Positions 50,411-63,243 of a DNA stretch of 64,000 bases are shown here, piece by piece. The first letter of the stretch is position 1, and the number at the start of each line of letters is the position of its first letter. The notes under the pieces are model-generated. The model was not told the origin of the DNA. It was given only the letters and a program-made list of their open reading frames with translations, and made no database searches. This DNA comes from Hyaloscypha bicolor E (taxonomy: Eukaryota; Ascomycota; Leotiomycetes; Helotiales; Hyaloscyphaceae): positions 679,542 through 743,541 of the forward strand of contig NW_020194519.1 of NCBI RefSeq assembly GCF_002865645.1, in the 5' to 3' direction. The position numbers and the translations under genes were made by a program.

Positions 50411-51132
50411 TTGAAGTGGTTTCTGCTTTCCTTAATATCGGCTGCAGGAGTAATTAATTGCTCTTGAGATTGATTTACAGGCATTTGGATAGAATATCTT
50501 AGCAAAATTCAAGTGGTAAGATTACTTCAAGCAGAGATTTGAAGGGGAGAATGATGATAAGGCACAGGCTGATCCTTCGCTTGAGAAGCAACAAAGTCAT
50601 TAGTGCACTGACGTGGTAATAAGAATAGTATGTGGTTTGAAGGCTGCATATCTAATTTACCATTCTGGCCTACTAATGCATAGTAAACCTGTTTTGCGCC
50701 AAAGGTTTTGCCCTCGCTCGCCACACACGTTGTCTTGCATATTGTCCAGTTGCCCGATTTCTATGTGCTTACGAGGAGCTGAATGGAATAGGCACGTAGC
50801 TACAGGTAAGGGCAGCCCCACGAAGCGCCGAGATTCCTTGCTATGCATTTGATCGCCGACATTCAGCCTCACTACACCCTCTCGTCAATCCTACAAAGTA
50901 TGCTCCCTGTATTTGCATAATATTTGTGCTACCGCACTAAAAAGCCGCCCGTAGGATGTCGAAACGGTCCACTCCGTTTTATCGTGAATCCTGCGTCTTG
51001 GATTCATTGGTAGCGAAAAATAGGTCATGGCTATGGCTATGCGTCTCACTAACGCGTCGATCGGTGAACGCCCCAGCGGCAAGGGAGATTGAGGACTGGC
51101 GACAAGTAGCTGCGGCCTCAATATTGCACCTC
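50411..51132. other. Non-RIPed region with only ambiguous ORFs
   Basis: Composition is balanced and several 65-93-codon frames overlap on both strands (for example 50956-51159 + and 51172-50891 -). None has a recognised domain or clearly better residue use than its antisense partner. No gene assigned. Confidence 0.5.
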
Positions 51133-51480
51133 TTAGTGGATAAGTGTCTTGCTGTGTGAAAATGGTGCCCATTTGACCCCTCTTTCTTTACTAATTTTAA
51201 TCAAGTCTCTCTCATCTGCTGTTATACCAAGTTGAAAATGCACTAGTCTGGAACTATTATTAGTTCCAGGAGGCCGTCTCGGAACCCGAGGAATTGAGGG
51301 GGCCGAAACGGGATCCCCACACCAGCCAGCGTTGAGTGCCCATTTCGGCTCCTCCTTTACTAACTCTATAGGAGGTGGTTGACGATTTCTTAAGGCTGTC
51401 ACGAGCACATAATACGGTCTGGAAGACGAGGGCCTAGGCTGGCAGTGAGAACGCGAAAACTCCGTAAGGCCATGTTAGGT
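51133..51480 (-). CDS. Doubtful ORF downstream of the HET gene
   Basis: An open minus-strand frame of about 110 codons without an ATG near its start. It is Pro-rich (NRQPPPIELVKEEPKWALN, SIPRVPRRPPG), then more globular (LVHFQLGITADERDLIKIS), ending at TAA 51133. It could be a 3' exon of a lost gene. No family is recognised, and it carries no RIP signature. Confidence 0.2.
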
Positions 51481-51728
51481 TATGACAAACTATATGAGTA
51501 CTGAAGAGCTCCCTGGAAGGTGAAGCGCCCGAATGCCTGGCTCCGGAGTGACCGGCTCGGGGACGAGCCTGATCCAAAGGGGAGGGTAATGTCACGGCTA
51601 CGCCATTGTAAACGCTGCGTGACCAGTATCACATGACGTATGGATCGTGCTCTCATAGAGTAGAATAGCTAATAAGGCTCTAACCTTATTATTGTGCCTT
51701 TTTGGCCTGCTTACCCCTGCGTGTAAAG

Positions 51729-52250
51729 CTATTCGTGAATTGGCTTTTCGAGTGACTTTTTGTCACCTAATCGCGTGCCCTCTTTAGAGTAGAATTCGAC
51801 TATTGCCGGAGCAATAAGTTCTTGAAGCGTCCAGCCTCGGGTAAACCACCTGCTACTCCGAAAAGCCGCTTCCCATGTGCTCTGGCTTGGCTGAATGTCT
51901 CCGTTATAAGTAGGTACTGATATATCCGTGAGGTACACGTAGCATTTCTTCGCATTTCGATACCAGCGGAACATCGAATTAATAGCCGTCGAAAGCTCAG
52001 CAGAGTTGGACTTGTCAATACAACAAGTGTCTACCCAGAAGTGTTGTAGGCCATCTCTAGTCGCTTGTTCTCCGCAAAACTTGATCTTTTCGAAGCCAGA
52101 CTTGCTTTTCCCAGTACTACTGACTAGATCTTGATAAGTGACCTCTTGACCTGTCCAAGTGTGCGAAAGTATTACGTAGGGAAGTGTATTATGGGTAGCA
52201 ACCTGGATCAGGCTGAATTCGCCAGGGCTTTTCATCTCCAAAAGACGCAT
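51729..52250 (-). CDS. HET-domain protein, truncated (173 aa)
   Basis: HET-domain proteins trigger programmed cell death in vegetative (heterokaryon) incompatibility. The family start is clear: MRLLEMKSPGEFSL at ATG 52250, followed by YVILSHTWTGQEVTYQDL, FWVDTCCIDKSNSAELS, AINSMFRWYRNAKKCYVYL and SRWFTRGWTLQELIAP, the core HET blocks in order. A GDKKSLEKPIHE segment follows, then a TAG. Relatives continue well beyond this point with more HET sequence and often NACHT/WD or ankyrin parts. None is found downstream, so this is a truncated copy or a minimal HET-only gene. It shows no RIP damage. A 7-bp stem AATAAGG...CCTTATT lies about 40 bp past the stop. Function cannot be inferred. Confidence 0.8.
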   Translation of the reverse strand: MRLLEMKSPGEFSLIQVATHNTLPYVILSHTWTGQEVTYQDLVSSTGKSKSGFEKIKFCGEQATRDGLQHFWVDTCCIDKSNSAELSTAINSMFRWYRNAKKCYVYLTDISVPTYNGDIQPSQSTWEAAFRSSRWFTRGWTLQELIAPAIVEFYSKEGTRLGDKKSLEKPIHE

Positions 52251-53160
52251 GATTTCGGACGGCTAGGATCTCGTGTGTCTAAAGAAGTTAAGGTGAGATC
52301 GAAATCACAATTCTAGACAGAATAGAGTATGGGATAAGAGTATTCAACGTAGAGTAGCCCTTTGCACAGTGGGGACGTCTGCAGCATGTAATGTATTTCA
52401 TGGCGCAGTATAACCGGAGCCTGCCTTTCGGATTGTGGCTTGACCAATCTGTAGCCACAATGCCATAATTTAGACGTCGAGATTCGGTAAAAGATTATTA
52501 GAGTACAGAATTATTGGCATATAGAAATGCAATTAACGAGCAAGTCATAATAATATTAAATGGAGGATTATATTGAGTTGTAGTAGTCGAGGATGAATAC
52601 ACTTTGGTAATCTGGTAATATTTATTTTTAGAATTGCTTACTAAGTAATATTTAACTCAGTTAAACATTATATACTATGCCCGTAACTAATTATTAAGGT
52701 TTATTTACCTAGTAGATATATGATCTGAATATATAAATAGTCCAAGTTAACTATACTATATATATATATCCAGTTTAAAATACCTATTCCTAATACCGTA
52801 ATTTCGTACTCTATACCTCTCAATTCTTGGCCACGTAACCTTAATTAACAAATAATGCTATTAAAGTAATATATGGTAATTACTTAATAATACTCGCTAT
52901 AAGACTATACTATAATATTTCTCTATATGGTTTAGTAGATACATCTAATACAAAAGCACAGATCTCTTACCTATAGATTACTTAACTTGCTAAACCTCTT
53001 ATTTACGTAACTATCTTAATTACTAAATATATAAGTATATAAAGATAAAAAGAGAAAACTATAAATATCTAAGATTATATATTTGGATTAATAAAAGATA
53101 TATAATACTATTACTAATTTATACCCAAATACCTAATAATAGAGGGAAAAAGAAGGAAAA
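52251..53160. other. Upstream of HET gene, returning to AT-rich DNA
   Basis: The first 250 bp are of normal composition and probably hold the HET promoter; no motif could be fixed. From about 52.5 kb AT content rises. No gene found. Confidence 0.45.
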
Positions 53161-53199
53161 TAAAAGGTCGAGCTATATAGCTATATACTCTTAGTATAT

Positions 53200-55829
53200 T
53201 ATCTAAAGTATTAGGATATAGTTCTATAGATATGCTTTATATAATTCTAAAGATATATTTTATACTCGAGAGATATTTAATAGATCTTATACTCGAGTAA
53301 ATCCTCTTCTTTAATATTAGCTAGATACTTCTGCTTAAAGTACTTTATTAAATCTCCTGGCTTAGTAAACTTATAGGTATGCTTTTTAAATAGTAAGCTC
53401 TACTTCCCTAAGTAGAGAAAGCAGGTAATAGTTCTCTTTTTTATAAATACTAATAGTATAGTATTTCTTAATACTTGCTTCTTGGCCTCGGTAGCTACTA
53501 GCTATAGGTTAGCCTCTTTTAATAATATCGGACTCGCCCTTTATATAAACGGCCTCATATATAGTTAGGTAGTAGTTTCCCTTTCCTAGAAATAGTAGTA
53601 GGTAGTAACTATATTAATAGCTATATTATACTAGCGGAATTCTTCTTTAATAATTATTTCCGGGAATATTATTATTATCTTAGTCAAGTGCTTCTATATT
53701 AGAGGTATTTTATTATTCTCGTTTAAGGTAATCTTTATATCCTGGCTAAGCTTGAGTCTAGAAAGCTATTACTTGATCTTATTTACCGGATTTTCTAGAT
53801 CCTAGTAATCTTAAAAATACTTGAGAAATATAGCTCTTAGCTATTACCTAGTATTAAAGATTATATGGCTAATAATCCGGTATACGGGCTATTATATTAC
53901 TATATTTTAGAAGCGGCGCTTTTATTTCTCTTGCTCTATAATAAGATAGTAAATAGCGAGATCCTAATTAATAAATAGGGATTTCTCGGATATAAATTCT
54001 TATAGCTAGTTAGGATTAATTTAGTAAGTTATTTAATAGGCCGCCTATATTAGGTTATACTAAGGTTTAGAGCCGGAGATAATAGCTCGAGTATTAGTAA
54101 TAATCTTCTACTAGAGATAGTATTTAATAAAGGTATTAATCTTAATATATTATATAATTATATTCTAGAATATATTACTTATATTACTTATTTATTTATA
54201 ATTAGTATATTATATAATAGAGAAAAGCAGAGTTATAAGAAGAGGGCTATAGGATACTTACTATTCTAGTTAAAGGTATTACTTGTATTATATTAGAGAT
54301 AGTATAAATATATAATCTAGGGAAACCTAGTAAATATACTAAGCTATTTTATTTATTTTAAAAAAGTTATATATAATAATTACTAGTTAGGTAAGATCTC
54401 TTACTTATAGGATATACTAATAAACTTATAGAAAACGGGAATATTAACTAGTTCCGGCTTTAGATATAAAAGTAGCTACTTATAGCTAGGTAAAATATCT
54501 AGCTTACTAATTCTTTTAGCTAATATAAAACTCGGGATTAAGAATATATTATTAGTAAAAATAAGACTCAGGAAAGTAATATATGAATTAAGAACTAGAA
54601 ATAAATTAAAAATAACCTCAAGAAATAGAAATATATTTCTAGATTTTCTATAAGTTATATATCTTACTAGAATAGAAGAAAAAAAATTAGGGAAATAAGA
54701 AAAGGCTTAGGTAAAACTTATACTTCTTTTATATCGAGATATTTCTTTATAAACTTATATATAAACTTAATTAGGATTTAATAAGGCCTATTACTAGAGT
54801 CCCGAAGTAGGTTTACTATAATATTACTATAATAAAGGTTTAGAAGTACTAAAGATCGGTTTCTAGAAAATATATCTAGCTAGCTAAAGAGGCTAGTCTC
54901 AATATAGTACTAGCTATAGGTATATCTCTATTTTATTATTATTAAGTTAGTCTATAGAATATTAGCTAGATCCTTAATATATATTACTATATTATTATAT
55001 TTTTTTATTATTAGGTAATACTTCTTTATTAGCTTCCTAAGAACCTATAATAGAGAATATTTATTAGTTTTTTATCTATAATTATTTGGACTAGATTAAG
55101 TAAAAAGACAAGAAATACTACTTATCTAATATATATAATAGTTTATTTTCCTATTAATCTTTTCTCTAGCTACTTATTTATATATAAGCCAGAAAACTTT
55201 CTAGTATATCCCGAGTATACTAGCTAATTTAATACTAGTAAGCCTTCTCTTATTTTTCCCCTAATATTAATTTAATATTTATTTAAAAAAGGCTTTAAGA
55301 ATATAGCAAGAAATAGCCTATATTATCCGGATAAGATCTTTTTATATATATTTATAATACTTATAAAAAGAATTAGATTAGTAATTTAATAATAGAAAAT
55401 AGTAAATAAATAAAAATAGGATATATATTAATAGAACTATTCTTTAATTATATTAAGAAAAAGGAAACTATTATTACTATAATTCTTCTCTTTATTCTCG
55501 GATTTATTAGAGTTATTCTTTTAATTAAGATAGTATTCTAGTAAATAGGTATTTTTTTCTCTAGTAATCTATATTAGATCTGCCTTATTAATATTAGTAT
55601 TAATATCTATTAGTATAATATTAGTATTATTCTTATAAGTAAGCTACTCTAGATCTAGTAGGTCTGACTTATTATTTCTATTAATATTAGTATTAATACC
55701 TATTAGCTCGGTTTTAGTATTAGTTTTTTTTTACTTATTTCCTATATTAAAGTAGCTTTTAATATCTGACTTATTACTAGTAAAGGAGAAGAAAGAGCTT
55801 GGTATTAGTTATTAGTAATAATATATATT
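53200..55829 (-). pseudogene. Degraded minus-strand ORF of the left inverted-repeat element
   Basis: The start-equivalent codon lies near 55829 and is ATA; the right-hand copy has ATG at the same place. The frame begins with a Ser/Asn/Asp/Glu-rich disordered region and continues leftwards: ITREKNTYLLEYY near 55570, RLFLAIFLKPFLNKY near 55260, INIRGKIREGLLVLN, SGYTRKFSGLYINK, then near 54000-53760 a segment with RYLLSYYRAREIKAPLLKYS and FLRLLGSRKSGK. Stops are at likely Gln/Trp codons. I cannot name the family. The terminal structure suggests a transposase or other element-encoded protein. Confidence 0.4.
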
Positions 55830-56283
55830 AACTAGATTAGCTAAAGGAAATAATAGTAATAGTAATTAAAAGAAAAGAAGTAAGGTAGAAAATATTAAGG
55901 AGAAGCCTATTATCCAAGTAATAATAGTAAAGAGAAAGAAGAGAGATAGAATAAGAGAAAATAATAATTAAGTATAAGAGGCTTAGAGAAAAGAAAATAG
56001 AGAAAGGAAAAAGAATAAGTAAAAATATAGGATAGCTACTATCTTAAGTTATCTAGTAAATAGTAAGTATCTATTTTCTATTTCCTAAAAAGGCTCAGGC
56101 TTATTAGAAAATAGGAACAAGAATAAAAAAGCAGTTTATTAATTTTGGGTATTTTTATAATTAGCTAGGGTTATATTACCTTAGCTACTAGATATATAAG
56201 TATTAGAATAGTATGAGATTTTAGTAAGTTAGCTACTAAAAGTAGTAACTAAATTCCTCCGAAAATAGTAACTAGTTTACTAT
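55539..56283 (-). repeat. Left arm of a large inverted repeat (more RIPed copy)
   Basis: Reverse-complements the stretch 63244-64000 over its whole length, with differences almost all C/T or G/A. The outer end, read on the minus strand, starts TAAATAGTAAACTAGTTACT, matching CAGACGGCGAACTAGC at the right arm. Similarity presumably continues left of 55539 into sequence whose partner is outside the window. Confidence 0.85.
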
Positions 56284-56300
56284 TTAGTTATTAAATAGAG

Positions 56301-56571
56301 TATTATTATATAATTATAAAATACTATTTATATAAGTTAGTAAAGTTATTATTCTGAAATAGGAATTATAATATTATAGTATTAATATATAATTCCTAAA
56401 TTTACTAAACCTAAAAAAATCTAGTTTACTAATTAAATTACTAATAAAATATAAGATTATATAACTATATTTTATATCTTATATTCTATTACTTATATTC
56501 TATTATTTATATCCTATATTTTATATCTCGTAATTATATATATAATTCCTAAAGAAATAGTTATATTAATA
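56301..56571 (-). repeat. 3' LTR of Copia element (left)
   Basis: Starts TATTATTATATAATTATAAA and ends ATATTAATA. Matches 62395-62665 with mainly transition differences. Confidence 0.8.
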
Positions 56572-56879
56572 CTAGAAACTTTTTAAAAAATAGAAAAAAT
56601 AGAAAAAATAGTACTTTTCTTTAATTATATATAAATTCCCTAATCCGGTCTAGTATTAGATCTCTTAAATATTCTATATATTTATATTACTTTTAAGGTT
56701 TTAGTTATATACTAAAGATTATAGTCTTTTATATATAACTTCTCTTCTTATAATATTCTCTTATTTTATATATCTATTTCTTATTTTATATATTTATTTC
56801 TTATTTTATATATTTATTTCTTATTTTATTTATATTTAATTTATTTTTCTATATCTAATTATATTATATTTATATTAAT

Positions 56880-57340
56880 AAGATACTTAAGAGTATTTAA
56901 TAGCTTTAATTTTGTTATAGAATTAATAGAATTTAATTTTCTTTTAATTTACTTAACTTCTATAATCTCTTATTATTTATATATCTAATAAAGGTATATT
57001 ATATTAATTATTAGGTATTTCTCTCGAATAGTATCTAATTTAATAAGGTATTTATATAATAACTTCGAATTTATATAAATAACTAGTAGTAGTTCTATTT
57101 CTAGTATTTTATTAATTATAGATTTAACTAAAATACTTATATTAAAATTATAAGTTATATTATAAAGTTCTAAAGCTAGAATACTTCTAGTAATTCTCTT
57201 ATATTTAATAGAGAACTAGTAAATAATATTAGTATATCTAGCTTTATTTACTAGAACTAGAATATATTTAATTTAGGAAAAAAGATTTCTATTATTTATA
57301 AATAAAATATCTATAAAAATAATTAAATATAAGAATTCCT
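56880..57340 (-). pseudogene. Copia RNase H remnant
   Basis: On the minus strand: NNRNLFS.IKYILVLVNKA, then FSIKYKRITRSILALELYNI, INKILEIELLLVIYINSKLL and KYLIKLDTIREK. Further on comes a basic C-terminal stretch with EVK.IKRKLNSINSITK. This is the conserved order of fungal Copia RNase H. Catalytic Asp positions read Asn, as G-to-A mutation would cause. Confidence 0.75.
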
Positions 57341-57649
57341 TTACTAGTTTTATAAATCTTAGTTCTCTAGTAATATTCTTAATTTGCTATTAAATATATT
57401 TATTAAATGCTTTTATATTAGTTTCCGAGAGTTTAATAGCTTAAATAATAATTAATAGATTATATAAAGCTTCTATTTAATAGACTAATATAATATATAT
57501 TTCTCTAGTATATTAAATAATATATTAGTTTTTAATAAAAAGATTTAATAAATAGTACTTCTATTACTTATAGTAATAATATTTTTTATAGAAATAATTT
57601 AAAGGTTTTTATACTAGTATTTCTATATAAAAGTAATTCTAGTAGTATT

Positions 57650-58000
57650 TATATAAATAATACTTTTATTAAACTTGAGATTATAGTTAAAAGTAAGAAA
57701 TTTATATTTCTTAGCTAAGAACTTAGTCTTATAAAGCTTTAGTTATTCTGTTTTTATAAAATTATTAGTTCTAATAAATAAGGTATTATTAGTTTAAAGG
57801 CTTATAATTCCCAAGAATTACTTATTATAAAAGAAACAAGAGTTATAAGTTAACTATTCTATAGAAAGCTTATTAATATAATAGAAATAGTAAGTTTTAA
57901 ACTAGTAGTTCTTAGTTTCCGATATATTATATAATAGTTTTATAATCTTTAGAATAAAATTATTCTTTAGATTTAGCTTTCTAGTAAGCTTATAAAATAA
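57650..58000 (-). pseudogene. Copia reverse transcriptase remnant
   Basis: Minus-strand segments ILKIIKLLYNISETKNY and FKTYYFYYINKLSIE (about 57960-57860) match the palm region of fungal Copia RT, where PLYGIPEAGNHWF is typical. After one apparent frame shift, L.TNNTLF at about 57796-57780 stands for the catalytic LQTDDTLF box. Both Asp codons are now AAT. Confidence 0.7.
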
Positions 58001-61000
58001 ATTAATATAGAAATTATAATTAAATAAGATTATTAATTAGATATAAGCTTATAAAATATTATATAAATATAATTCTATAGTATTTATTATTATTATAATA
58101 ATAATACTAAGAATAATTCTCTAGCTAATATATTAAATAATAAGTAATTATATTAATACTATATATTTCTTATTATTATTATAGGTTTAGATAACTAGTT
58201 TTGATTTTTTAAGTTCTTTTTCTATATCCTTATTCTTAATCTTATTAATAAACCGGGAATTAAAGATATATATTTCTTTTAGTATTTGAGACCTAGAAGT
58301 AATTTCAAATATATTCTTTTCTAGAAAGCTAGTAATTTTAACTTAATAGGAATTCTTATATAATTTATTATCTTATAAAAATACTATAATATCTAGAGTT
58401 TTATAAAAATATTCTCTATTATATTTTAGTAAAATAGCAGAAATAATAAAAGGAATTATATTTATATTACTTTTAGTCTTATTATTAGGTTCGGAAATAG
58501 ATTTAGATTTAGGGCTATTAGTAATAATCTTAATATCTCTTATATAAAAAGGCTTTATAGAAATTAAATAGAAAATAGTATTATTATATAATAAAGCTAG
58601 TATATAGTTCTCTCTATTAATAGCTATTAGCTTATATAATTTATTCTAATTATTAGATTAACTAGTATTTCTTTTATATTAAATAAAAATATTCGAATTT
58701 AGAAATAGTTTATAAATATTAGTAATATTAGAATTATTTCAGGTATTTGAAATATTTATAATTTAATATCTAGCTTAAAGCTTCTGAATTTCTATTATTA
58801 TCTTTTTAAATACTACTAATTACTATAATATAGTAAATAATAAAGTATTATATTTAATTATTTAAAATAAAATATTATAAATTAAAAGAATTAAAATAAT
58901 ATTATTAGATTTTATAAAGTTATTAATAGCCTTAAAAGCTATTTAAAATATAGTATTCTTATTAATTCTATTAATTTCGGCTATAATAATAAAATAAGTA
59001 TATTAGATTAGGCTATAGTAATATTTTATAATTCCGACGAAATTATAAGCTTCTATAAAAATAATCTTAACCTTAGTTCTAATAGTATTTATAAGCTAAA
59101 TAAATTCTTTACTAGTAAATTACTTTTTAATATCTGCTATAATTTAATTTACAAGGGCCTAAATAGTTATTAATCTAGTATTATTTAAATATATTTTAGA
59201 TATATATTATACTAATATTCTGAAACTATTAGCTAGCTTAATATTAAATACTTTTATTAATAATATATAATATAGGCTTACTAGAAATATAGAAAATATT
59301 AATAATAATAAAATAATTAAAGCTAATATTATTTCTTAGATTAAACTTGAATTATTTAGGTAATTAGCTATATTTCTGGTATTATTTATAGTATTTTATA
59401 AAGTATTTAAGGGCTTTTATAGTAATATTATAGCCTATTTATTCTAGTATATTTCGGAGCTTACTAATAGATAAATAACTAAAATAATAGTATAGATATT
59501 ATAATTTAATCTCTATAAGAAAGCAGGAATTATAAGTAAATAATTCGGAAATAAAGTCTTATAATATAATATTTTAAAGCAGGAAAAAGTATCTGAAATA
59601 TTATATTATAGATATATATTTTCTAGTAAAAGTTATAAGATAATTAGTAAGATTATTAAAATAGACTTCTAGCTTATTTATATTAGCTAAGCTAAATAGA
59701 AATAAAGTTTTTAAAAATATAATATAGAATTATATTTACCTAATTAGTATACTTATTATTATAGATCTAATAAAAGATATAAATCTAATATTAAACTAGA
59801 TATTAACTTAATCTTTAGTAGTTTTATTAAGTTTAATACTATTATTAGTTTACTAGAGAGCTTGGAATTAGTTAGAACTAGTAGTTAAGTATCTAAAGGC
59901 TCTAGTATTAATTATAACTTTATAAAAGTAATAAGTATTATATTTTAATATATTATTAATTATTAAAGTCTAGATATTTTCTATTAAAGATTTAATAAAT
60001 TTTAATATATAGTTTTTATTTATTATTTAGTATATAAAGAAAAGAGAAATAAGATTATTTATAAGGGTATTAGCTATAGTTATTAGTAAAATAAGAGTAG
60101 TAAAAGCGGCTAAAAAGCTCTTAACTAAAGTAAAATAAGAATCTAAATAATATTTTATTTATTTATTTATTTCTACTAATAAAGCCTTAAAAGTATTATT
60201 TACTAGTTTATTCTTATTATTCTTATTATTTTCTTTATTTTTAGCTTTAGTAATATACTATATATAAGTATTACTAAAGTATTTATTAAAATTATAGGTA
60301 TTTCGGAATCTAAACTAATAAATATTTCTATTTCTAAATTAAGCCTTTTTAGTCTTTTATTTTTCTAGTATATATTTCTATAAATAGTATTCGGGCGTCT
60401 TATATATAAAATATAACTTTAAAATATAATTATTATAATTACGAGACTTGAAATAGTTATTATAGATTCTGAAGTTATAGCTGGATTTATATTAATAATT
60501 TCCGGAAAAATAATAGCTTAAAAAATTCTAAAAGTAATATTATTAATTAGTAAAGAAGATTTCGAAATTAGCTTATTATTTGCTTTTATATATAGTAATA
60601 AATAACTAGAGCTTATTAATAAGCTAGCCGAGATTTATAGGAAAGTCTAAAATTATATATTTATATATCCGGAAGCCTTAGTAAGAAATAATAATTTTAT
60701 TATAAAAGAATTTAATATTTTATAAATTAGATATAAAACTATATTATAGTTAATATAATTTATTAATTAGTAATTAAATAGTTTTAAAAGTTGTTTTTTC
60801 CGGGAATTTAGCTATTATAAAAGCTAATATAGTAGTATTTTATATATCTAAATTTCGATATTTGAATTCGAGGCCTTTAAAAAAGCTATAAATATTAATA
60901 TAAGCCTCTTTATATATATATTAAAAGAACTAGTTACTATAGAAATAGGTTTAAACTAGTTTCTTTAATATAATAAGAAAAGCTTATATTAGTACCTTTT

Positions 61001-62394
61001 ATAAAAGCTTTATATATTAGTAAATATTAAGGAAAATAGTAAGTTTATAATTAAAATTACTATTAAATCTATTATATTTTTATTTTTTAATATAAATCTT
61101 AGTAATTTCTCTAATAAGTTTTATAATTAAAGGAAATTAGAGATTATTTAAATATAGTTATAATAGTAGTAATAGGGCTAGTAAAAGTATATTATTTATT
61201 TCTAGAGCTTTTATATTAGTATATAAATCTAATAGAAATATAGAATATAATAATAATAAAAATAGTAAAAGAAATAATAATATAGAAATATTAAAAATAA
61301 TAGATTCTAGATACTTATTCTTTATAAAAGTAATAAAAGCCTAATAGGATTAGTTCCTTAATAAGATCTAGTCTAGCTATTAATATATCTTTATTTAATT
61401 ATATATATTATATATCTTTTTTTATAATAATATATAGGGTATTTATAATAGTATTAATAGTATTATTCTATTATATAAATATATTACTATATTAAAGAAT
61501 CTTATATAGATATAGTATTTCCGGAAGTTTAAACTTATTAAAGTTCCCTTAATAAATAAAATCCTTAAAGTTATATCTAAATAGCTTCTAAAAGCTATTA
61601 TTAACTATTTTATAGAAAATATATTAAAATAGCTTAGTATCTAAAAACTCAGTTATTTTATTTATTCTAATAGAATTCAGATTAATTCTATATCTTTACT
61701 TTTTTACTAATTTCTTATAATTATTATTATATATAAAGTAATTAAATTAGATAAATCTAATAAAGGAATTATTTACTATAATATATTCTATTATTATATA
61801 TTCTATAAGCTTATATTTAGTTCGAGGTATAGTAGTTTATAAAAAAAGTAGATTTATAAAAAGAAAAGTAGTTTATAAGATAAGTAGTTTATAAAAAGTA
61901 TTATATTTAAAGTAAAAATTTTGTTTATAATAAGAAATTTAGGAAGTGAAATTTGAGAAATAAAATATCGAGATTCCGAGAGAATTTAATAGTTCTAAAG
62001 CTTAAGAACTTCAAGAATTTAAAAGAAAGTATTTTTTAAAAGAGTTTTATAGAAGTTATTTCTAGTATTAAATAGAAATAAAATAGAATAATTAAATAAC
62101 TAACTGTTTTAGTATTTAGTAAAATCAAATATTCTTCTTATTTATATAACTAAATTATAAATAATAGAACTAATAGATATTCTTTTTTTAATATAGTATA
62201 ATTAAACCTTAATAAAATTAAGTATTTTTCTTACTTATATAACCGAATTATAGATAATAGAATTAATAGTTATTTTTTCTTTAACTAAAATAATAGCTTT
62301 GCTTCTAAATAACTAAATTTTAGGTAAATATAGCTTAATTCTTTCTAATTTATATATATAAACTAATTAGTATTAGTTTACTAGAAATATATAA

Positions 62395-62725
62395 TACTAT
62401 TATATAATTATAAAATACTATTTATATAAATTAGTAAAGTTATTATTCCGAAATAGAAATTATAATATTATAGTATTAATATATAATTCCTAAATTTACT
62501 AAGCCTAAAGAAGTCTAGTCTACTAGTTAAATTACTAATAAAATATAAGGTTATATAACTATATCTCATATTTTATATTCTATTACTTATATTCTATTAT
62601 TTATATCTTATATTTTATATCTTGTAATTATATATATAATTTCTAAAGAAATAGCTATACTAATAATTTTATATTTTATATTTTATATTTCGAGTTCTAT
62701 AATTATATATATATAATTCTTAAAG
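62395..62725 (-). repeat. 5' LTR of Copia element (right), with local duplication
   Basis: 62395-62665 matches the left LTR. The last ~60 bp of the LTR (ATTATATATATAAT...AAAGAAATAGCTATA) are repeated once more up to 62725, extending this LTR. Confidence 0.7.
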
Positions 62726-63243
62726 AAATAGCTATATTAATAATTAAATATTTCTTTAAAAAAATTTATTTATAAAATAATAATTAATTCTTTTAAAAAA
62801 GCTTTTTATAATAAAAAAAGTAATTCTAGTTCAATTTTAGTAAATTTTTAATAAAATAAAATAATTAAAAGTTTAGAAACTATATAAATAGTATTATAAG
62901 AATTATATAATTATAGAAAAATAAAAAAATATATAATAAAATACTAAAATATATAAATAAATAAAAAATAATTTAGAAAATATAATAATAGAATTAATAT
63001 AATAATTAAGAATTTAAAGTTTAAAGAATCTTATATATTAGAAAATATTAAATTATAAAATAAAATAGAAAAAATGCCTTAATTTTTAGTATTATTTTAT
63101 ATAAGTAATTCCGGCTTAGCTTTATTTTATATCTATTTCTAATATTCTATTTTTAATAAATTATATCTTTATACTAGCTATTATATTATTTCTTTTTCTA
63201 AAAAGAAATCTAAATACTCTTATTTAAGGAATTATTTAGCTAT
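62726..63243. other. Extremely AT-rich spacer between Copia LTR and right inverted arm
   Basis: Nothing recognised. Very low G+C and runs of A. Confidence 0.5.

Larger units (their letters stand above)
56301..62725 (-). mobile_element. RIP-degraded Ty1/Copia LTR retrotransposon
   Basis: Direct repeats of about 270-330 bp lie at 56301-56571 and 62395-62725. The interior reads as Copia pol on the minus strand. Reverse transcriptase lies near 57.7-58.0 kb and RNase H near 56.9-57.34 kb, the last domain before the 3' LTR, as expected for Copia. Gag, protease and integrase should lie at about 58.4-62.3 kb but are too AT-rich to delimit. The total of about 6.4 kb fits an intact-length element. A clear target duplication was not found, partly because the right LTR end carries a local duplication. 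Confidence 0.75.

Noticed and set aside
50527..51172. Several overlapping 65-93-codon frames on both strands
   Set aside because: Neither strand is clearly better; no domains or splice pattern, so none can be supported.
51800..52018. 72-codon minus-strand frame within the HET gene
   Set aside because: Out-of-frame shadow of the HET coding sequence.
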